Of a DNA stretch of 64,000 nt, positions 24,813-33,820 are shown one piece after another (position 1 is the first letter of the stretch; every line of letters begins with the position of its first letter). The stretch comes from Bacillota bacterium (GTDB lineage: Bacteria; Bacillota; Clostridia; Christensenellales; Aristaeellaceae). The position numbers were made by a program, and so were the translations under genes. The notes beneath the pieces were generated by a model. The model had not been told where the DNA came from and ran no database searches. It saw only the letters and a list, made by a program, of their open reading frames with translations. The stretch spans positions 124,001 to 188,000 of the forward strand of contig JAEYOW010000023.1 in assembly GCA_023411375.1 (NCBI GenBank), in the 5' to 3' direction.

Positions 24813-26090
24813 ATGGCCTTTTATAAGGATGCCAAGGGGAAAAGCAGACAGGAGAAAAAGACCGTCGCGCAGGCGCGCGGCGGCTATGCGGACGAGGGCA
24901 GCGAATACAGCGGACGCAAGGGCGGCGAGCGGAGGGGGAGCGGCTTTCATCCGCAGGGCGGCGGCAAGGCCGGCGGCTACGAGCACAAGGGGCGCGAGGG
25001 CGGCTATGACCGCTTTCGCGGCGAGGACGACCGGCGCGGACAGGGCGGCAGGACCGGCGGCTATGATCAGCGGCGGCGCGGCGAGCCCGGCGCCCAGCCG
25101 GCCAGCTTCCGTGATACAACCCGCGAAACCCCGCGCGGCGAGCGTCCGCCCATGGAGCGCAACGCGCCCAGAGGAGACCGCAAATCGGGCAACTACCGCT
25201 TTTCCACGGGCGCGCCCAGCCGCTATACCGAGCGCGGGGGCAGCTTTACACCCCGTCCGTATGACGAGCAGCGCCGGGCGCGCATGGAGGACAACCATTA
25301 TGACCGCTACCGCTACGACGCGCCCGTGCAGTACGGCGCGCCGGCGGGCGAAGAGGCCGACGTGGTGCCCAATGAGAATCTGCTCAGCGGCCGCAATCCC
25401 ATTCGTGAGGCCCTCAAGAGCGGCCGGGATATCGAAAAGCTGTTGGTCGCGCGCGGCGAGTTGAGCGGCTCGGCCCGTGAAATCGTGCAGATGGCCAAGG
25501 AGCGGCACATCCCCGTACAGGAGGTGGACCGCGCGCGGCTGGACGCGATCACCCACAACCATCAGGGCATGCTGGCGTTCGCCTCGGCCTACCAGTACAG
25601 CACGGTGGAGGAGATGCTCTCGCTGGCCGAAACGCGCGGAGAGAAGCCGTTTCTCGTGCTGCTGGACGGCATTACCGACCCGCATAACCTGGGCGCGATT
25701 ATCCGCACGGCGGAGTGCGCGGGCGCGCACGGCGTTATTGTACAGGAGCGCCGCGCCGTGGGCCTCACTCCCGCCGCCGTCAAGGCGAGCGCGGGCGCGG
25801 TGGAACATCTGCCGGTGGCGCGCGTGACGAACATAACCAGCACCATTGAGATGCTGAAGGCGCACAACGTATGGATTTACGCCGCCGACATGGGCGGGGA
25901 GGACTATGCGGCCGTTGATTTCAGCGGCGCGGTGGCGCTGGTGATCGGCGCGGAGGGCGAGGGCGTGGGCCGACGCGTGCTGGAAAGCTGCGACAAGACC
26001 GTGTCCATCCCCCTGCGCGGCAAGCTGGACAGCCTCAACGCGAGCGTCGCGGCGGGCATTCTGCTCTATGCCGCCATGCGGGCGCGTTAA
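24813..26090 (+). CDS. rlmB: 23S rRNA 2'-O-methyltransferase RlmB with long Arg/Gly-rich N-terminus
   Basis: SPOUT-family enzyme that methylates G2251 in 23S rRNA. 425 residues, against about 250 for ordinary RlmB. The catalytic part begins near residue 185 (ENLLSGRNPIREAL) and carries the three SPOUT motifs: LDGITDPHNLGAIIRTAE, LVIGAEGEGVGRRVLE and IPLRGKLDSLNASVAAGI. The first 180 residues are low-complexity, dominated by Gly, Arg, Asp and Tyr (GGYDRFRGEDDRRGQGG), an RGG-like, probably disordered RNA-binding tail. Start 24813 has AGGAAGG 12 bases upstream; the ATG at 24801 abuts that site. yacP follows after three bases. Confidence 0.93.
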   Translation: MAFYKDAKGKSRQEKKTVAQARGGYADEGSEYSGRKGGERRGSGFHPQGGGKAGGYEHKGREGGYDRFRGEDDRRGQGGRTGGYDQRRRGEPGAQPASFRDTTRETPRGERPPMERNAPRGDRKSGNYRFSTGAPSRYTERGGSFTPRPYDEQRRARMEDNHYDRYRYDAPVQYGAPAGEEADVVPNENLLSGRNPIREALKSGRDIEKLLVARGELSGSAREIVQMAKERHIPVQEVDRARLDAITHNHQGMLAFASAYQYSTVEEMLSLAETRGEKPFLVLLDGITDPHNLGAIIRTAECAGAHGVIVQERRAVGLTPAAVKASAGAVEHLPVARVTNITSTIEMLKAHNVWIYAADMGGEDYAAVDFSGAVALVIGAEGEGVGRRVLESCDKTVSIPLRGKLDSLNASVAAGILLYAAMRAR

Positions 26091-26093
26091 ACC

Positions 26094-26603
26094 GTGAAGC
26101 CGCTGCTCTATGTGGATGGCTACAACATTATCGGCGCATGGGCGGAGGCGGAGAAAAACGCCTGGCCGCTGGACGAATGCCGGGACAGGCTTATCCACCT
26201 GATGGAGGACTACGCCGGATACACCGGACAGGAGGTCTGGCTGGTGTTTGACGGCTACAAGGCCTCGCGCCCGCTGCGCAGCGTGGAAAACCGTCAGGCG
26301 CTGACTGTGGTTTATACCAAGCACGGCGAGACCGCCGACCATTTTATTGAGCGGATGTGCCAGCAGCTGCCGCGCTACCGCGAGGCGCGCGTCGCCACAA
26401 GCGACGGGATCGAGCAGACGCTGATTCTTGGCCGGGGCGCGACGCGCCTGAGCGCGCGGGAGCTGTGGCGGGAACTGAGGCAGGAGCGCTCAAGCGGGCG
26501 CAGCCGCCATCAGATTCCGACGGCGCAGGGCCTCACGTCGATATCCGCGGCGCTTAGCGCCGAGCAATACGCTGAGTTGGACAGGCTTCGGCGGCAAAAA
26601 TAA
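26094..26603 (+). CDS. rae1: NYN-domain ribosome-dependent mRNA endonuclease (YacP/Rae1)
   Basis: A 169-residue PIN-like NYN-domain protein. Rae1 of Bacillus enters the ribosomal A site and cleaves mRNA. The family start LLYVDGYNIIGAW with the catalytic Asp is present, with VWLVFDGYKA and VVYTKHGETADHFIERM, and VATSDGIEQTL as the third acidic strand. Start is GTG at 26094, three bases after the rlmB stop, so translation is likely coupled. sigH follows after 16 bases. Confidence 0.92.
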   Translation: MKPLLYVDGYNIIGAWAEAEKNAWPLDECRDRLIHLMEDYAGYTGQEVWLVFDGYKASRPLRSVENRQALTVVYTKHGETADHFIERMCQQLPRYREARVATSDGIEQTLILGRGATRLSARELWRELRQERSSGRSRHQIPTAQGLTSISAALSAEQYAELDRLRRQK

Positions 26604-26619
26604 GGCAGGTGAACAACCC

Positions 26620-27387
26620 ATGACCCAACCGAAGGACGAGCGCGAAATGCGTGGGGAATACGAGGAAATAGAAGCTTTGAGCGAGGCGGCGCCTGAGGAC
26701 GGGCGCAAGGAGGCGGGAGGCTTAGACGAGCAAACCAACTCGTGGGAAACGGTGCTGAACAGGCGCTTTGCGGAAATGGCCGACGAGGAGGTCGTGGGTC
26801 TTGCGCAACAGGGCGACAGCGTCGCTGTGGAATACCTGCTGTCCAAGTATAAGAACTTTGTACGTTCCAAGGCGCGCAGCTACTTCCTGATCGGCGCGGA
26901 TCATGAGGATATCGTCCAGGAGGGAATGATCGGCCTTTTCAAGGCGGTTCGGGATTACCAGCCAGAGCGTTTGAGCAGCTTCCGCGCCTTTGCGGAGCTG
27001 TGCATCACGCGGCAGATCATCACGGCGATTAAGACCGCCACCCGCCAAAAGCACGTGCCGCTGAACTCCTATGTATCCCTCAACAAGCCGATTTACGACG
27101 AGGAGAGCGACCGTACGCTGATGGACGTAATCGTGGAGGGCCGCGCGCAGAACCCCGAGGAACTGATTATCGGGCAGGAGGATCTGGTTTCCATCCGCGA
27201 CCGGGTGGATCAGGTGCTTTCCGGGCTTGAACAGGATGTGCTCAACGCTTATCTGGACGGCAAGAGCTATCAGGAAATTGCGGACAAGCTGGGGCGGCAT
27301 GTCAAATCTATCGACAACGCGCTTCAGCGCGTCAAGCGCAAGCTTGAGAAATTTCTGGAAGAATCCAAGGCGCAGGAGGAGGACTGA
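26620..27387 (+). CDS. sigH: RNA polymerase sigma factor SigH
   Basis: Sigma-70 family factor of the SigH (Spo0H) type that starts the sporulation and stationary-phase programme in Bacillota. 255 residues, about 35-40 longer than usual owing to an acidic N-terminal extension (to about residue 40). Region 2: YLLSKYKNFVRSKARSYFLIG, EDIVQEGMIGLFKAVRDY, SSFRAFAELCITRQIITAI. Region 4: VLSGLEQDVLNAYLDGKSYQEI with helix-turn-helix up to KRKLEKFL. Its position after yacP is the standard Clostridial order. Start at 26620 with GGCAGGTG upstream. Confidence 0.93.
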   Translation: MTQPKDEREMRGEYEEIEALSEAAPEDGRKEAGGLDEQTNSWETVLNRRFAEMADEEVVGLAQQGDSVAVEYLLSKYKNFVRSKARSYFLIGADHEDIVQEGMIGLFKAVRDYQPERLSSFRAFAELCITRQIITAIKTATRQKHVPLNSYVSLNKPIYDEESDRTLMDVIVEGRAQNPEELIIGQEDLVSIRDRVDQVLSGLEQDVLNAYLDGKSYQEIADKLGRHVKSIDNALQRVKRKLEKFLEESKAQEED

Positions 27388-27414
27388 CCCGCGTCCGCGA
27401 AGGGAGGACGATGT

Positions 27415-28578
27415 ATGCCAAGCGAGATTTACGAGGTCGTCGCCCAGGGGGCGCGGTACTGGTTTGTGTTTTTAATGGCGCTGATTGTATGGCGCAGCTA
27501 CCGCTGGTACCGCCGCGACCGCAAGCAGCGCAAGAAGCGGCTTCGCCTGTTGCCTGACGCGGGCTATGTGGGCGAGATGGTGATCCTAAGCGGGGGCGGC
27601 GAGCTGGAGCGCGGAGCCGTCCTGCCCGTACCGCGCGAGGGGACGCTTGGTTTTTTGCGCACCAACGACCTGTGCGTGCCGGCGCCCGGCGTGGCCAAAA
27701 AGCATCTCTGGTTTCGCTTTGACGACGGCGACGGCCTGATGGTGGAGCCCTATCGCGGCAAAACGGTCAGAGTGGACGGCGAAGCATTCAAAACGCGGCG
27801 CGAGCCGCTCTATATGGCGCATGGTTCCCGCCTGTACGTAGGCGGGACGGAGCTGCGCCTGCGCCTGTTCGCGGGCTTTGAGGCCGCCGCCGCGAGGCGT
27901 CCTTTTGCGGACGACGTTGGGGAGGACGACGCGCGGGAGGATACGCCGGAGGCCGCGGCCGCCCGGCAGCTTGCGATGCAGCAGATGTGGATGCACCAGC
28001 AGATGATGCGGCAATTTGCCCAGCAGCAGGCCTACCAGCAATGGGCGGCCCAGCAGTGGACGGCGCAGAACGCGGGCGTAGGCACGCCTTCCGCCGATCA
28101 GCCTGGGCGGGAAACCACGCAGGAAGAGGATATTCCCATGAACGATGGGACGCCGGCTGCGTCCGAGATAGCACAAACAGCGCTCTCGGGCTATGAACAG
28201 TTGGCGGAGGACGGCGATGGCAGCGATGTATTTGGCCCGCCCGCGGATGCGTCGGCCATGGATTTTGCGCCTGTCGTCCGGGGCGGGGCTTCCATGCCCG
28301 ACGCCGGACAGACCGTTTTTGAAACGGACGATGTTTTCTATCCGCCCATGAACGACGACGCGGACGAAGCCTGGCCCTACGCGCCCTTTCCGCAATCGGA
28401 CGCGAAGTTTGAGAGCCACGGATACACCTATCCGGAATACGTGGAGCCGGACGAGGTGGACGAGGACATGACCGACGCCGCCGCCCCGCCCAAGAGCGTC
28501 TATATCGGCCACGACGAGGCGGAGCTGGCGAAGAAAAAGCTATGGGACAAGTACCTTGGGGGAGGGGTGAAGCGATGA
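27415..28578 (+). CDS. Membrane-anchored FHA-like protein with Gln/Met-rich tail
   Basis: 387 residues. One membrane helix near the N-terminus (YWFVFLMALIVWRSY) is followed by a basic stretch and an FHA-like domain (about residues 55-150) with FLRTNDLCVPAPGVAKKHLWF in place of the canonical GR-SxxNDI-SRxH motif. The phosphothreonine-reading Arg/Ser pair is altered, so binding is uncertain. After it come a Gln/Met-rich run (about 180-220) and an acidic, Pro-rich tail of 150 residues, probably disordered. Its stop overlaps the ftsW start (ATGA). FHA-FtsW-PBP sets recall the actinobacterial fhaAB-rodA-pbpA operon, though no kinase or phosphatase gene is here. A role in recruiting the wall machinery is inference. 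Confidence 0.8.
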   Translation: MPSEIYEVVAQGARYWFVFLMALIVWRSYRWYRRDRKQRKKRLRLLPDAGYVGEMVILSGGGELERGAVLPVPREGTLGFLRTNDLCVPAPGVAKKHLWFRFDDGDGLMVEPYRGKTVRVDGEAFKTRREPLYMAHGSRLYVGGTELRLRLFAGFEAAAARRPFADDVGEDDAREDTPEAAAARQLAMQQMWMHQQMMRQFAQQQAYQQWAAQQWTAQNAGVGTPSADQPGRETTQEEDIPMNDGTPAASEIAQTALSGYEQLAEDGDGSDVFGPPADASAMDFAPVVRGGASMPDAGQTVFETDDVFYPPMNDDADEAWPYAPFPQSDAKFESHGYTYPEYVEPDEVDEDMTDAAAPPKSVYIGHDEAELAKKKLWDKYLGGGVKR

Positions 28579-29900
28579 GCAGAAAACGCCCCCAGCCGCG
28601 AGAGGAACGCGACCGCAAGCGCCGTCCCGAACACGGTCGCCATCCTGACCGCCGCCTTGTTTCGGCCATGATGTTGTTTTATTTCAGCGCCTTTTTATTG
28701 ATCGCGCTGAACGGTGAAATTGAGTGGGAGGGCTTCGCCCTGGCGGCGATCGTGCCCGCGTTTATCTATATCTCAACAATGTGGCTGCCGCGCTTTTTCC
28801 CGGCGGACAAGCTGCTGCTCGCCATCGCGAACTTCCTGTGCGCGCTGGGCGTTTTAGTGCTGTATTCCACCGACCGGGGCGCGGGCACCTCCCGAGGTAT
28901 ACAGCAGGCCATGTATTATGGCGTGGGCATCGTCGCGATGCTGATTTGCATTATGGTGGTGCGCTATGTGCGCCACTGGAAATTTATGATCAAGATCGTG
29001 CTGGTTGGCTCTGCGCTGCTTCTGGTGCTGCCGTTAGCCATCGGTACGGAGCAAAACGGCGCGACAAACTGGATCAACATTGGCGGAACAAGCCTCCAGC
29101 CCAGCGAACTTGTCAAGCTGGCGCTCCTTTTGGTGCTGAGCTATTATATGAGCCGCCACCGCTTTTTGCCGTGGTTCCTGTTCGCGCTGTTCTCCCTTGG
29201 GGTACTGATGCTTCAAAAGGATCTGGGAACCGCGCTTATTTATTACGCTACCACGCTTTTCCTGTTTTACGCCTCCACGGGCAATTTGCCTCTGACCGGG
29301 CTTGGACTGGTGGGCGGCGCGGGCGCGGCGGTGCTGGGTTATACGATGTTCGCCCACGTTAAAAAGCGCGTAGCCATCTGGCAAAACCCATGGATTTATT
29401 ACGAAACCGCCGGGTACCAGATCGCGCAGATGCTGATGGCCATCGCGTCCGGCGGGCTGTTCGGCGTGGGCTTGGGCCTGGGCGCGCCGCGCGTGATTCC
29501 CGTGTATTTTACGGATTGTATCTTCGCCGTTATCTGCGAGCAGTTCGGCATCATTTTCGGCATTCTGGTGCTGGTGATGTACGTTATCCTGATTCTTCGC
29601 GGTACTTCCATCGCGACGTCGGCCCGGCACAGCTTCCATGCGCTTTTGGCCATGGGCGCGACGGCCATGCTGGGCGTACAGACCTTTGTGATCATCGGAG
29701 GCGTGCTCAAGATGATTCCGCTTACCGGCGTCACCATGCCGTTTGTCAGCTACGGCGGCACCTCGTTGGTGAGCTGTATGGGCCTGATCGGCCTGCTTCA
29801 GGGTGTGGCGAGCGTTAACCAGGACGATTTGGCCTACGACTATGAAATTAGCCACTCCATGCAGGAGGAGGCCCTGCTGCCTGAGGCGGATAGGGAATAG
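28575..29900 (+). CDS. FtsW/RodA/SpoVE-family peptidoglycan glycosyltransferase
   Basis: SEDS-family membrane enzyme that polymerises lipid II with a partner PBP. 441 residues with about ten membrane segments. Family motifs are GATNWINIGGTSLQPSELVKL, the GYQ segment (YYETAGYQIAQ), and the C-terminal LTGVTMPFVSYGGTSLVSC. A basic cytoplasmic N-terminus of 35 residues precedes the first helix. Start 28575 with GGAGGGG upstream, overlapping the FHA gene. The partner transpeptidase follows after 18 bases. FtsW, RodA and SpoVE cannot be told apart by eye. Confidence 0.93.
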   Translation: MSRKRPQPREERDRKRRPEHGRHPDRRLVSAMMLFYFSAFLLIALNGEIEWEGFALAAIVPAFIYISTMWLPRFFPADKLLLAIANFLCALGVLVLYSTDRGAGTSRGIQQAMYYGVGIVAMLICIMVVRYVRHWKFMIKIVLVGSALLLVLPLAIGTEQNGATNWINIGGTSLQPSELVKLALLLVLSYYMSRHRFLPWFLFALFSLGVLMLQKDLGTALIYYATTLFLFYASTGNLPLTGLGLVGGAGAAVLGYTMFAHVKKRVAIWQNPWIYYETAGYQIAQMLMAIASGGLFGVGLGLGAPRVIPVYFTDCIFAVICEQFGIIFGILVLVMYVILILRGTSIATSARHSFHALLAMGATAMLGVQTFVIIGGVLKMIPLTGVTMPFVSYGGTSLVSCMGLIGLLQGVASVNQDDLAYDYEISHSMQEEALLPEADRE

Positions 29901-29918
29901 GAAGGGGAGGATACCGAT

Positions 29919-31346
29919 ATGAAACAGCAGCGCTTTCGCTTTCGGGTGCTGACGCTGGTCGTCATCGGCCTGTTGGGCCTGGCGGGCGTTTACGGCTTTT
30001 ACTCGGTATCCACCTATGGCAGCCGTTGGTTCAGCAGCACGCGCAACGCGCGCTACCGCACGGCAAAGAGCAGTGTGATACCGGGGGATATCATCGATAA
30101 AAACGGCGTTGTCCTAGCCTCCACGGATGAGGATGGGGTTCGAACCTATCAGAGCAACATCAAAAGCCGCCGCGCGGTTGTCCATCTGCTGGGTGATGAG
30201 GAGGGCAACGTGGCAAACGGCGTGGACTCCTTCCAGGCCAACTACCTTCTGGGCTTTGAAACCAGCCTGTCCGAACGGGTAAACGCGTTGCTTCGCGGCC
30301 AGACGCGGCGGGGCGATAACGTGACCCTGACCGTGGATAGCAAGCTGTGTACCGAGATCGTCAATATATTTGAAAGCGGGTCGAAGACAAAGGGCAAGAG
30401 CGGCGCGGCGGTTGTGATGAACTACAGAACCGGCGAAGTGCTCGCGCTGGTGAGCCTGCCGGTGTTTGACCCGCAGAACATCACCGACGAGGTCCGCGGC
30501 AGCGCTCAGCATCCATTTTGGAACCGTGCGCTTCAAAGCACTTTGCCGCCCGGCTCCACGTTTAAAATCATCACCGCGGCTTCGGCGTTGCAAAACATGG
30601 GGGACGCGGATACGCGTGTTTTCGAGTGCACCGGCGCGACCCAGGTGCTCGACCAGGTCATCCATGATTACAACAAAGCGCAGCACGGGCAGGTAACGCT
30701 TCAAAAGGCGTTCCGCGTCAGCTGCAACAACGCCTTTGCGCAAGCGGCGCTGCTGCTTGGGGACGACGCTTTGCGCAGGACGGCCGAGAGCTTTGGGTTT
30801 AACGACAATTTTCTTTTCCGAGATTTTGTGGTGGAAAACAGCGTTTATCCGACAAAAAACCGCAATAACGTGGAAATCGCGTGGAGCGGTGCGGGGCAGA
30901 GCCAAGTGGCGGCCACGCCGTTGCATATGTGCATGGTGGCGGGCGCCGTCGCCAACGGCGGCGTAATGATGGAGCCTCGGCTGCTTGCCCGCGTGGAGAG
31001 CCCTACGGGCGTGGTGCGCCTGAAATACTCGCAGAAGGCGTACACAAAGGCATGCACGCCTGAAATCGCCGCAAAGCTGGACGCTTATATGAAGGACGTC
31101 GTAAAAAGCGGCACGGGCACGCAGGCGCAGGTGAGCGGATTGACGGCCGCCGGTAAAACGGGAAGCGCCGAAAGCTCGGTTGATGGCAAGGACGTCACCC
31201 ATGCCTGGTTTGTGGGCTATATCGCGGATGAAAAATATCCATACGCCGTGAGCGTCCTGGTGGAGGACGGCGGCAGCGGCGGCAGCGTGGCGGCGCCCAT
31301 CGCCGGCGAGATTTTTGCCTATCTGAAAAGGAACGCGGCGCAATGA
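29919..31346 (+). CDS. Penicillin-binding protein, class B-like transpeptidase
   Basis: A 475-residue membrane-anchored D,D-transpeptidase that cross-links peptidoglycan. One N-terminal membrane helix (VLTLVVIGLLGLAGVYGF) is followed by a short dimerisation region (RDGDII-type IPGDIIDKNGVVLA). The catalytic domain has the SxxK motif STFK in LPPGSTFKIIT, SxN as SCN in RVSCNNAFAQ and KTG in AAGKTGSAES. It resembles the short PbpA-type PBPs that pair with RodA/FtsW, without PASTA domains. It closes the FHA-FtsW-PBP set and overlaps the following LacI frame. Confidence 0.94.
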   Translation: MKQQRFRFRVLTLVVIGLLGLAGVYGFYSVSTYGSRWFSSTRNARYRTAKSSVIPGDIIDKNGVVLASTDEDGVRTYQSNIKSRRAVVHLLGDEEGNVANGVDSFQANYLLGFETSLSERVNALLRGQTRRGDNVTLTVDSKLCTEIVNIFESGSKTKGKSGAAVVMNYRTGEVLALVSLPVFDPQNITDEVRGSAQHPFWNRALQSTLPPGSTFKIITAASALQNMGDADTRVFECTGATQVLDQVIHDYNKAQHGQVTLQKAFRVSCNNAFAQAALLLGDDALRRTAESFGFNDNFLFRDFVVENSVYPTKNRNNVEIAWSGAGQSQVAATPLHMCMVAGAVANGGVMMEPRLLARVESPTGVVRLKYSQKAYTKACTPEIAAKLDAYMKDVVKSGTGTQAQVSGLTAAGKTGSAESSVDGKDVTHAWFVGYIADEKYPYAVSVLVEDGGSGGSVAAPIAGEIFAYLKRNAAQ

Positions 31347-31366
31347 GCAAAGAGGGGCGAGCGGAA

Positions 31367-32371
31367 ATGAACGTCGTGATCAAGGATATCGCAAAGGCGG
31401 CGGGGGTGTCGCCGGCTACGGTTTCCAACGTGCTCAACGGGCGTAAGAACGTCGGTGAGGCAACACGGGAGCGCGTGCTGGCCATTTGCCGGGAAATGGA
31501 TTATCAAACCAATCCCTACGGCAGGGCGCTCAAAAGCGGCGAGAGCAAAATTATCCTTTTTAATTTCAGCGACTTTGACCGGCAGTTTTACCTGAAAATC
31601 ATCCATGGAATCAGCGATTATGTGTACGCCAGCCATTATGATCTGATTATCTGCACGAGCGGCTCCTGCGAGCGCTTTATGTCCAAGAGCTTCACCAGCG
31701 GCTGCGTCATGCTGGACAGAAGCTGCAACGATCAGCTGCTTATTCAGAAGGCGCGCAGGGGCTATCCGATCGTCGCGATGGACCGCGTTTTGGACGAGCC
31801 CAACATCAAAAGCCTGATCGTCAACAACTACACACCCATGTGCGAGCTGGTGCGGGGACTGGCGGACCGGGGCTACCGTCGCTTCGCTTTTTTGGGCGGC
31901 CTGGACACGTTGGATAACCAAGAGCGCTACGCCGCCTTTCGCGACGTGCTTAAGGAGCGCGATATCCCCTTCCGGCGCGAAAGCTATCTGACCGGAGATT
32001 ATCGTGAGAAAAGCGGTTATCAGGCGGCCAAGCTGCTGCTGATCGGCGAAAGCCTGCCCCAGGCGCTGGTGTGCGCCAACGATAACATGGCCATCGGGGC
32101 GATTCGGGCGCTCCGGGAGGCCGGTGTGCGCGTGCCTGAGGACGTGGCCGTTACGGGCTTTGACGATACGCAGATGGCCGAGGTGCTGGGGCTGACGACG
32201 GTTGCCATCCCCAACTACGAGCGGGGATATCTGGCCGCGCAATACCTGATCGCCAATATCCGGGGCGCGCAAAGCTTTGAACCGTTTAAAATTCAAGCCA
32301 GAGTAGTCTGGCGTAATACGGTTTTACTCAACGCAGGTGGAGAAAGGGAAAAGTCGATTGGTGGGAATTAA
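31367..32371 (+). CDS. LacI-family transcriptional regulator
   Basis: A 334-residue sugar-responsive repressor. The N-terminal helix-turn-helix and hinge read VIKDIAKAAGVSPATVSNVLNGRKNVGEATRERV; the effector domain is of the periplasmic-binding type (FAFLGGLDTLDNQERYAAF, VCANDNMAIGAIRALREAG, VAVTGFDDTQMAEV). Start 31367 is chosen because AGAGGGG lies nine bases before it; the alternative ATG at 31343 overlaps the PBP stop. It precedes the sugar importer operon, whose promoter carries a matching palindrome, so it very likely controls uptake of the disaccharide split by the GH65 enzyme. Confidence 0.93.
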   Translation: MNVVIKDIAKAAGVSPATVSNVLNGRKNVGEATRERVLAICREMDYQTNPYGRALKSGESKIILFNFSDFDRQFYLKIIHGISDYVYASHYDLIICTSGSCERFMSKSFTSGCVMLDRSCNDQLLIQKARRGYPIVAMDRVLDEPNIKSLIVNNYTPMCELVRGLADRGYRRFAFLGGLDTLDNQERYAAFRDVLKERDIPFRRESYLTGDYREKSGYQAAKLLLIGESLPQALVCANDNMAIGAIRALREAGVRVPEDVAVTGFDDTQMAEVLGLTTVAIPNYERGYLAAQYLIANIRGAQSFEPFKIQARVVWRNTVLLNAGGEREKSIGGN

Positions 32372-32486
32372 TCGAATCAAAAAGTAAAACAGAATAAATT
32401 TTACTTGATATTTATAAAAAATCGCTTATATTTACACATTATCACAAGTTAAATTGAAATACTTTAGATAAAATTCACAAATATCA

Positions 32487-32515
32487 TTGACAAATTCAAA
32501 CGCCAGCCTTATAAT
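32487..32515 (+). promoter_or_regulatory. Perfect sigma-A promoter of the sugar importer
   Basis: TTGACA (32487-32492), 17-base spacer, TATAAT (32510-32515). Consensus in both boxes, as expected for a strong promoter held down by a repressor. Confidence 0.9.
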
Positions 32516-32524
32516 GCGGGTAAA

Positions 32525-32543
32525 TCGATAAACTGATTATCGA
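32525..32543. promoter_or_regulatory. LacI-type operator
   Basis: TCGATAA-ACTGA-TTATCGA, a 19-base inverted repeat, begins about ten bases after the -10 box and so covers the likely transcription start. Its position blocks transcription when bound. The adjacent LacI protein is the obvious ligand. Confidence 0.75.
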
Positions 32544-32574
32544 CCCCTTGAAACATCATAAGGAGGAACCTGAA

Positions 32575-33798
32575 ATGAAGGCTTGGAAATCCATCGTCAG
32601 TCTGGTGCTGTCACTGTGCATGCTGCTTGGCATGGGTCTTGCGGGCGCGCAGGCCGAATCCGCCGGCAAAATCGTCATTTTCCAGCAAAAGACCGAAATT
32701 TACGACCAACTGGTGGCTCTCGCCGCCGCGTACCAGCAGGAAACCGGCGTGGAGGTCGAGGTGTGGCCCATCGCCGGCGACGATTACTACCAGAACCTGA
32801 AAACCTACATGGCCAGCGAATCCGGCCCCACCGTATTCTCCTTAAACTCGCGCAGTGAAATTGAGGAAATGTCCGGCTACCTAGCCGATTTGGGAGAGCT
32901 CGAGGTCGTCGGTAAAATCCAGAAGGACCTGCTTGCCGTTGTGGAGGATAAGACGGTTGGCATCCCCATGACCGCCGAGGGTTTTGGCGTTATCTACAAT
33001 AAGGCTTTGGTTGACCCCGCCGCGATCTCCACCATGGATGGGCTGATTGCGTTTATCCAGTCGCAAAAGGATACGGGCGTGACCGGCCTTGGACTGTCGC
33101 AGGAGGGCTATTTCCTCATCGGACAGATTCTCAACTATCCCTTTGCCGTTCAGGAAGACCCAGCCGCCTTCTGTCAGCAGGTGTATAGCGGCGAGGTGAA
33201 TATCGCGGACGTTGCACAGTTCCAGGAGCTGGCAAAGCTGTTTGCCGCCATCCGTGAGAACCAGAAGAACCCCCTCGAAGTAACCTATGACGGCAACTGC
33301 GGCGATTTCGCTACCGGCAAGGCTGCGGCGATCCATCAGGGCAACTGGTGCTACGGCATGTTTTCCAGCTACGAAATCAATTTTGAGATGGGCATGACGG
33401 GCGTGCCGGTGGGCGGCAACACCGCCATCGCCGTGGGCATTCCCTCCTGCTGGTTTGTCAATGCCGACGCCTCCGAGGATGAGCAGAAGCTGGGCAAGGA
33501 TTTCCTCAACTGGCTTTACACCTCCGAAACCGGCACGCATTACCTGATGGATGAGTTCGGCTTCCTGCCCGTCGTGGACGGCATGACCTCCGAGAGCCTT
33601 GACCCCATCTCCGCGTGCGTGGCCGAAGCGATTGCCGCCGGCAACATCGTGGACTGGACCTTTAATACCGAATGGCCCGCGAGCGTGATCATGAACAACC
33701 TCGTGCCCGTGGCCGAAGCGTTCTTCACCTCCGACATGACGGACGCGGAACTGCTAAAGCAGCTCAACGACGCCTTTGTGACGGCGGCCAACGAGTAA
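32575..33798 (+). CDS. ABC sugar-binding protein (family 1)
   Basis: Extracytoplasmic receptor of a carbohydrate importer, 407 residues. After the signal peptide (AGAQA at about residue 27) the mature chain starts with a strand and helix (KIVIFQQKTEIYDQLVALAAAYQQETG) typical of MalE-like proteins; VGIPMTAEGFGVIYNKAL and FATGKAAAIHQGNWCYGMF are the conserved middle elements. The cysteine in the signal peptide (LSLC) has Leu before it, so there is no lipobox. Start 32575 with AAGGAGG upstream. Controlled by the LacI operator. A 282-base structured gap separates it from the permeases. Confidence 0.92.
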   Translation: MKAWKSIVSLVLSLCMLLGMGLAGAQAESAGKIVIFQQKTEIYDQLVALAAAYQQETGVEVEVWPIAGDDYYQNLKTYMASESGPTVFSLNSRSEIEEMSGYLADLGELEVVGKIQKDLLAVVEDKTVGIPMTAEGFGVIYNKALVDPAAISTMDGLIAFIQSQKDTGVTGLGLSQEGYFLIGQILNYPFAVQEDPAAFCQQVYSGEVNIADVAQFQELAKLFAAIRENQKNPLEVTYDGNCGDFATGKAAAIHQGNWCYGMFSSYEINFEMGMTGVPVGGNTAIAVGIPSCWFVNADASEDEQKLGKDFLNWLYTSETGTHYLMDEFGFLPVVDGMTSESLDPISACVAEAIAAGNIVDWTFNTEWPASVIMNNLVPVAEAFFTSDMTDAELLKQLNDAFVTAANE

Positions 33799-33820
33799 TC
33801 ACCGGAGGGGGCGTTTGTAC

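Noticed and set aside
30139..30150. GGTTCGAACC, resembling a tRNA T-loop
   Set aside because: It lies inside the PBP coding region, and no cloverleaf forms around it. No tRNA was found elsewhere.
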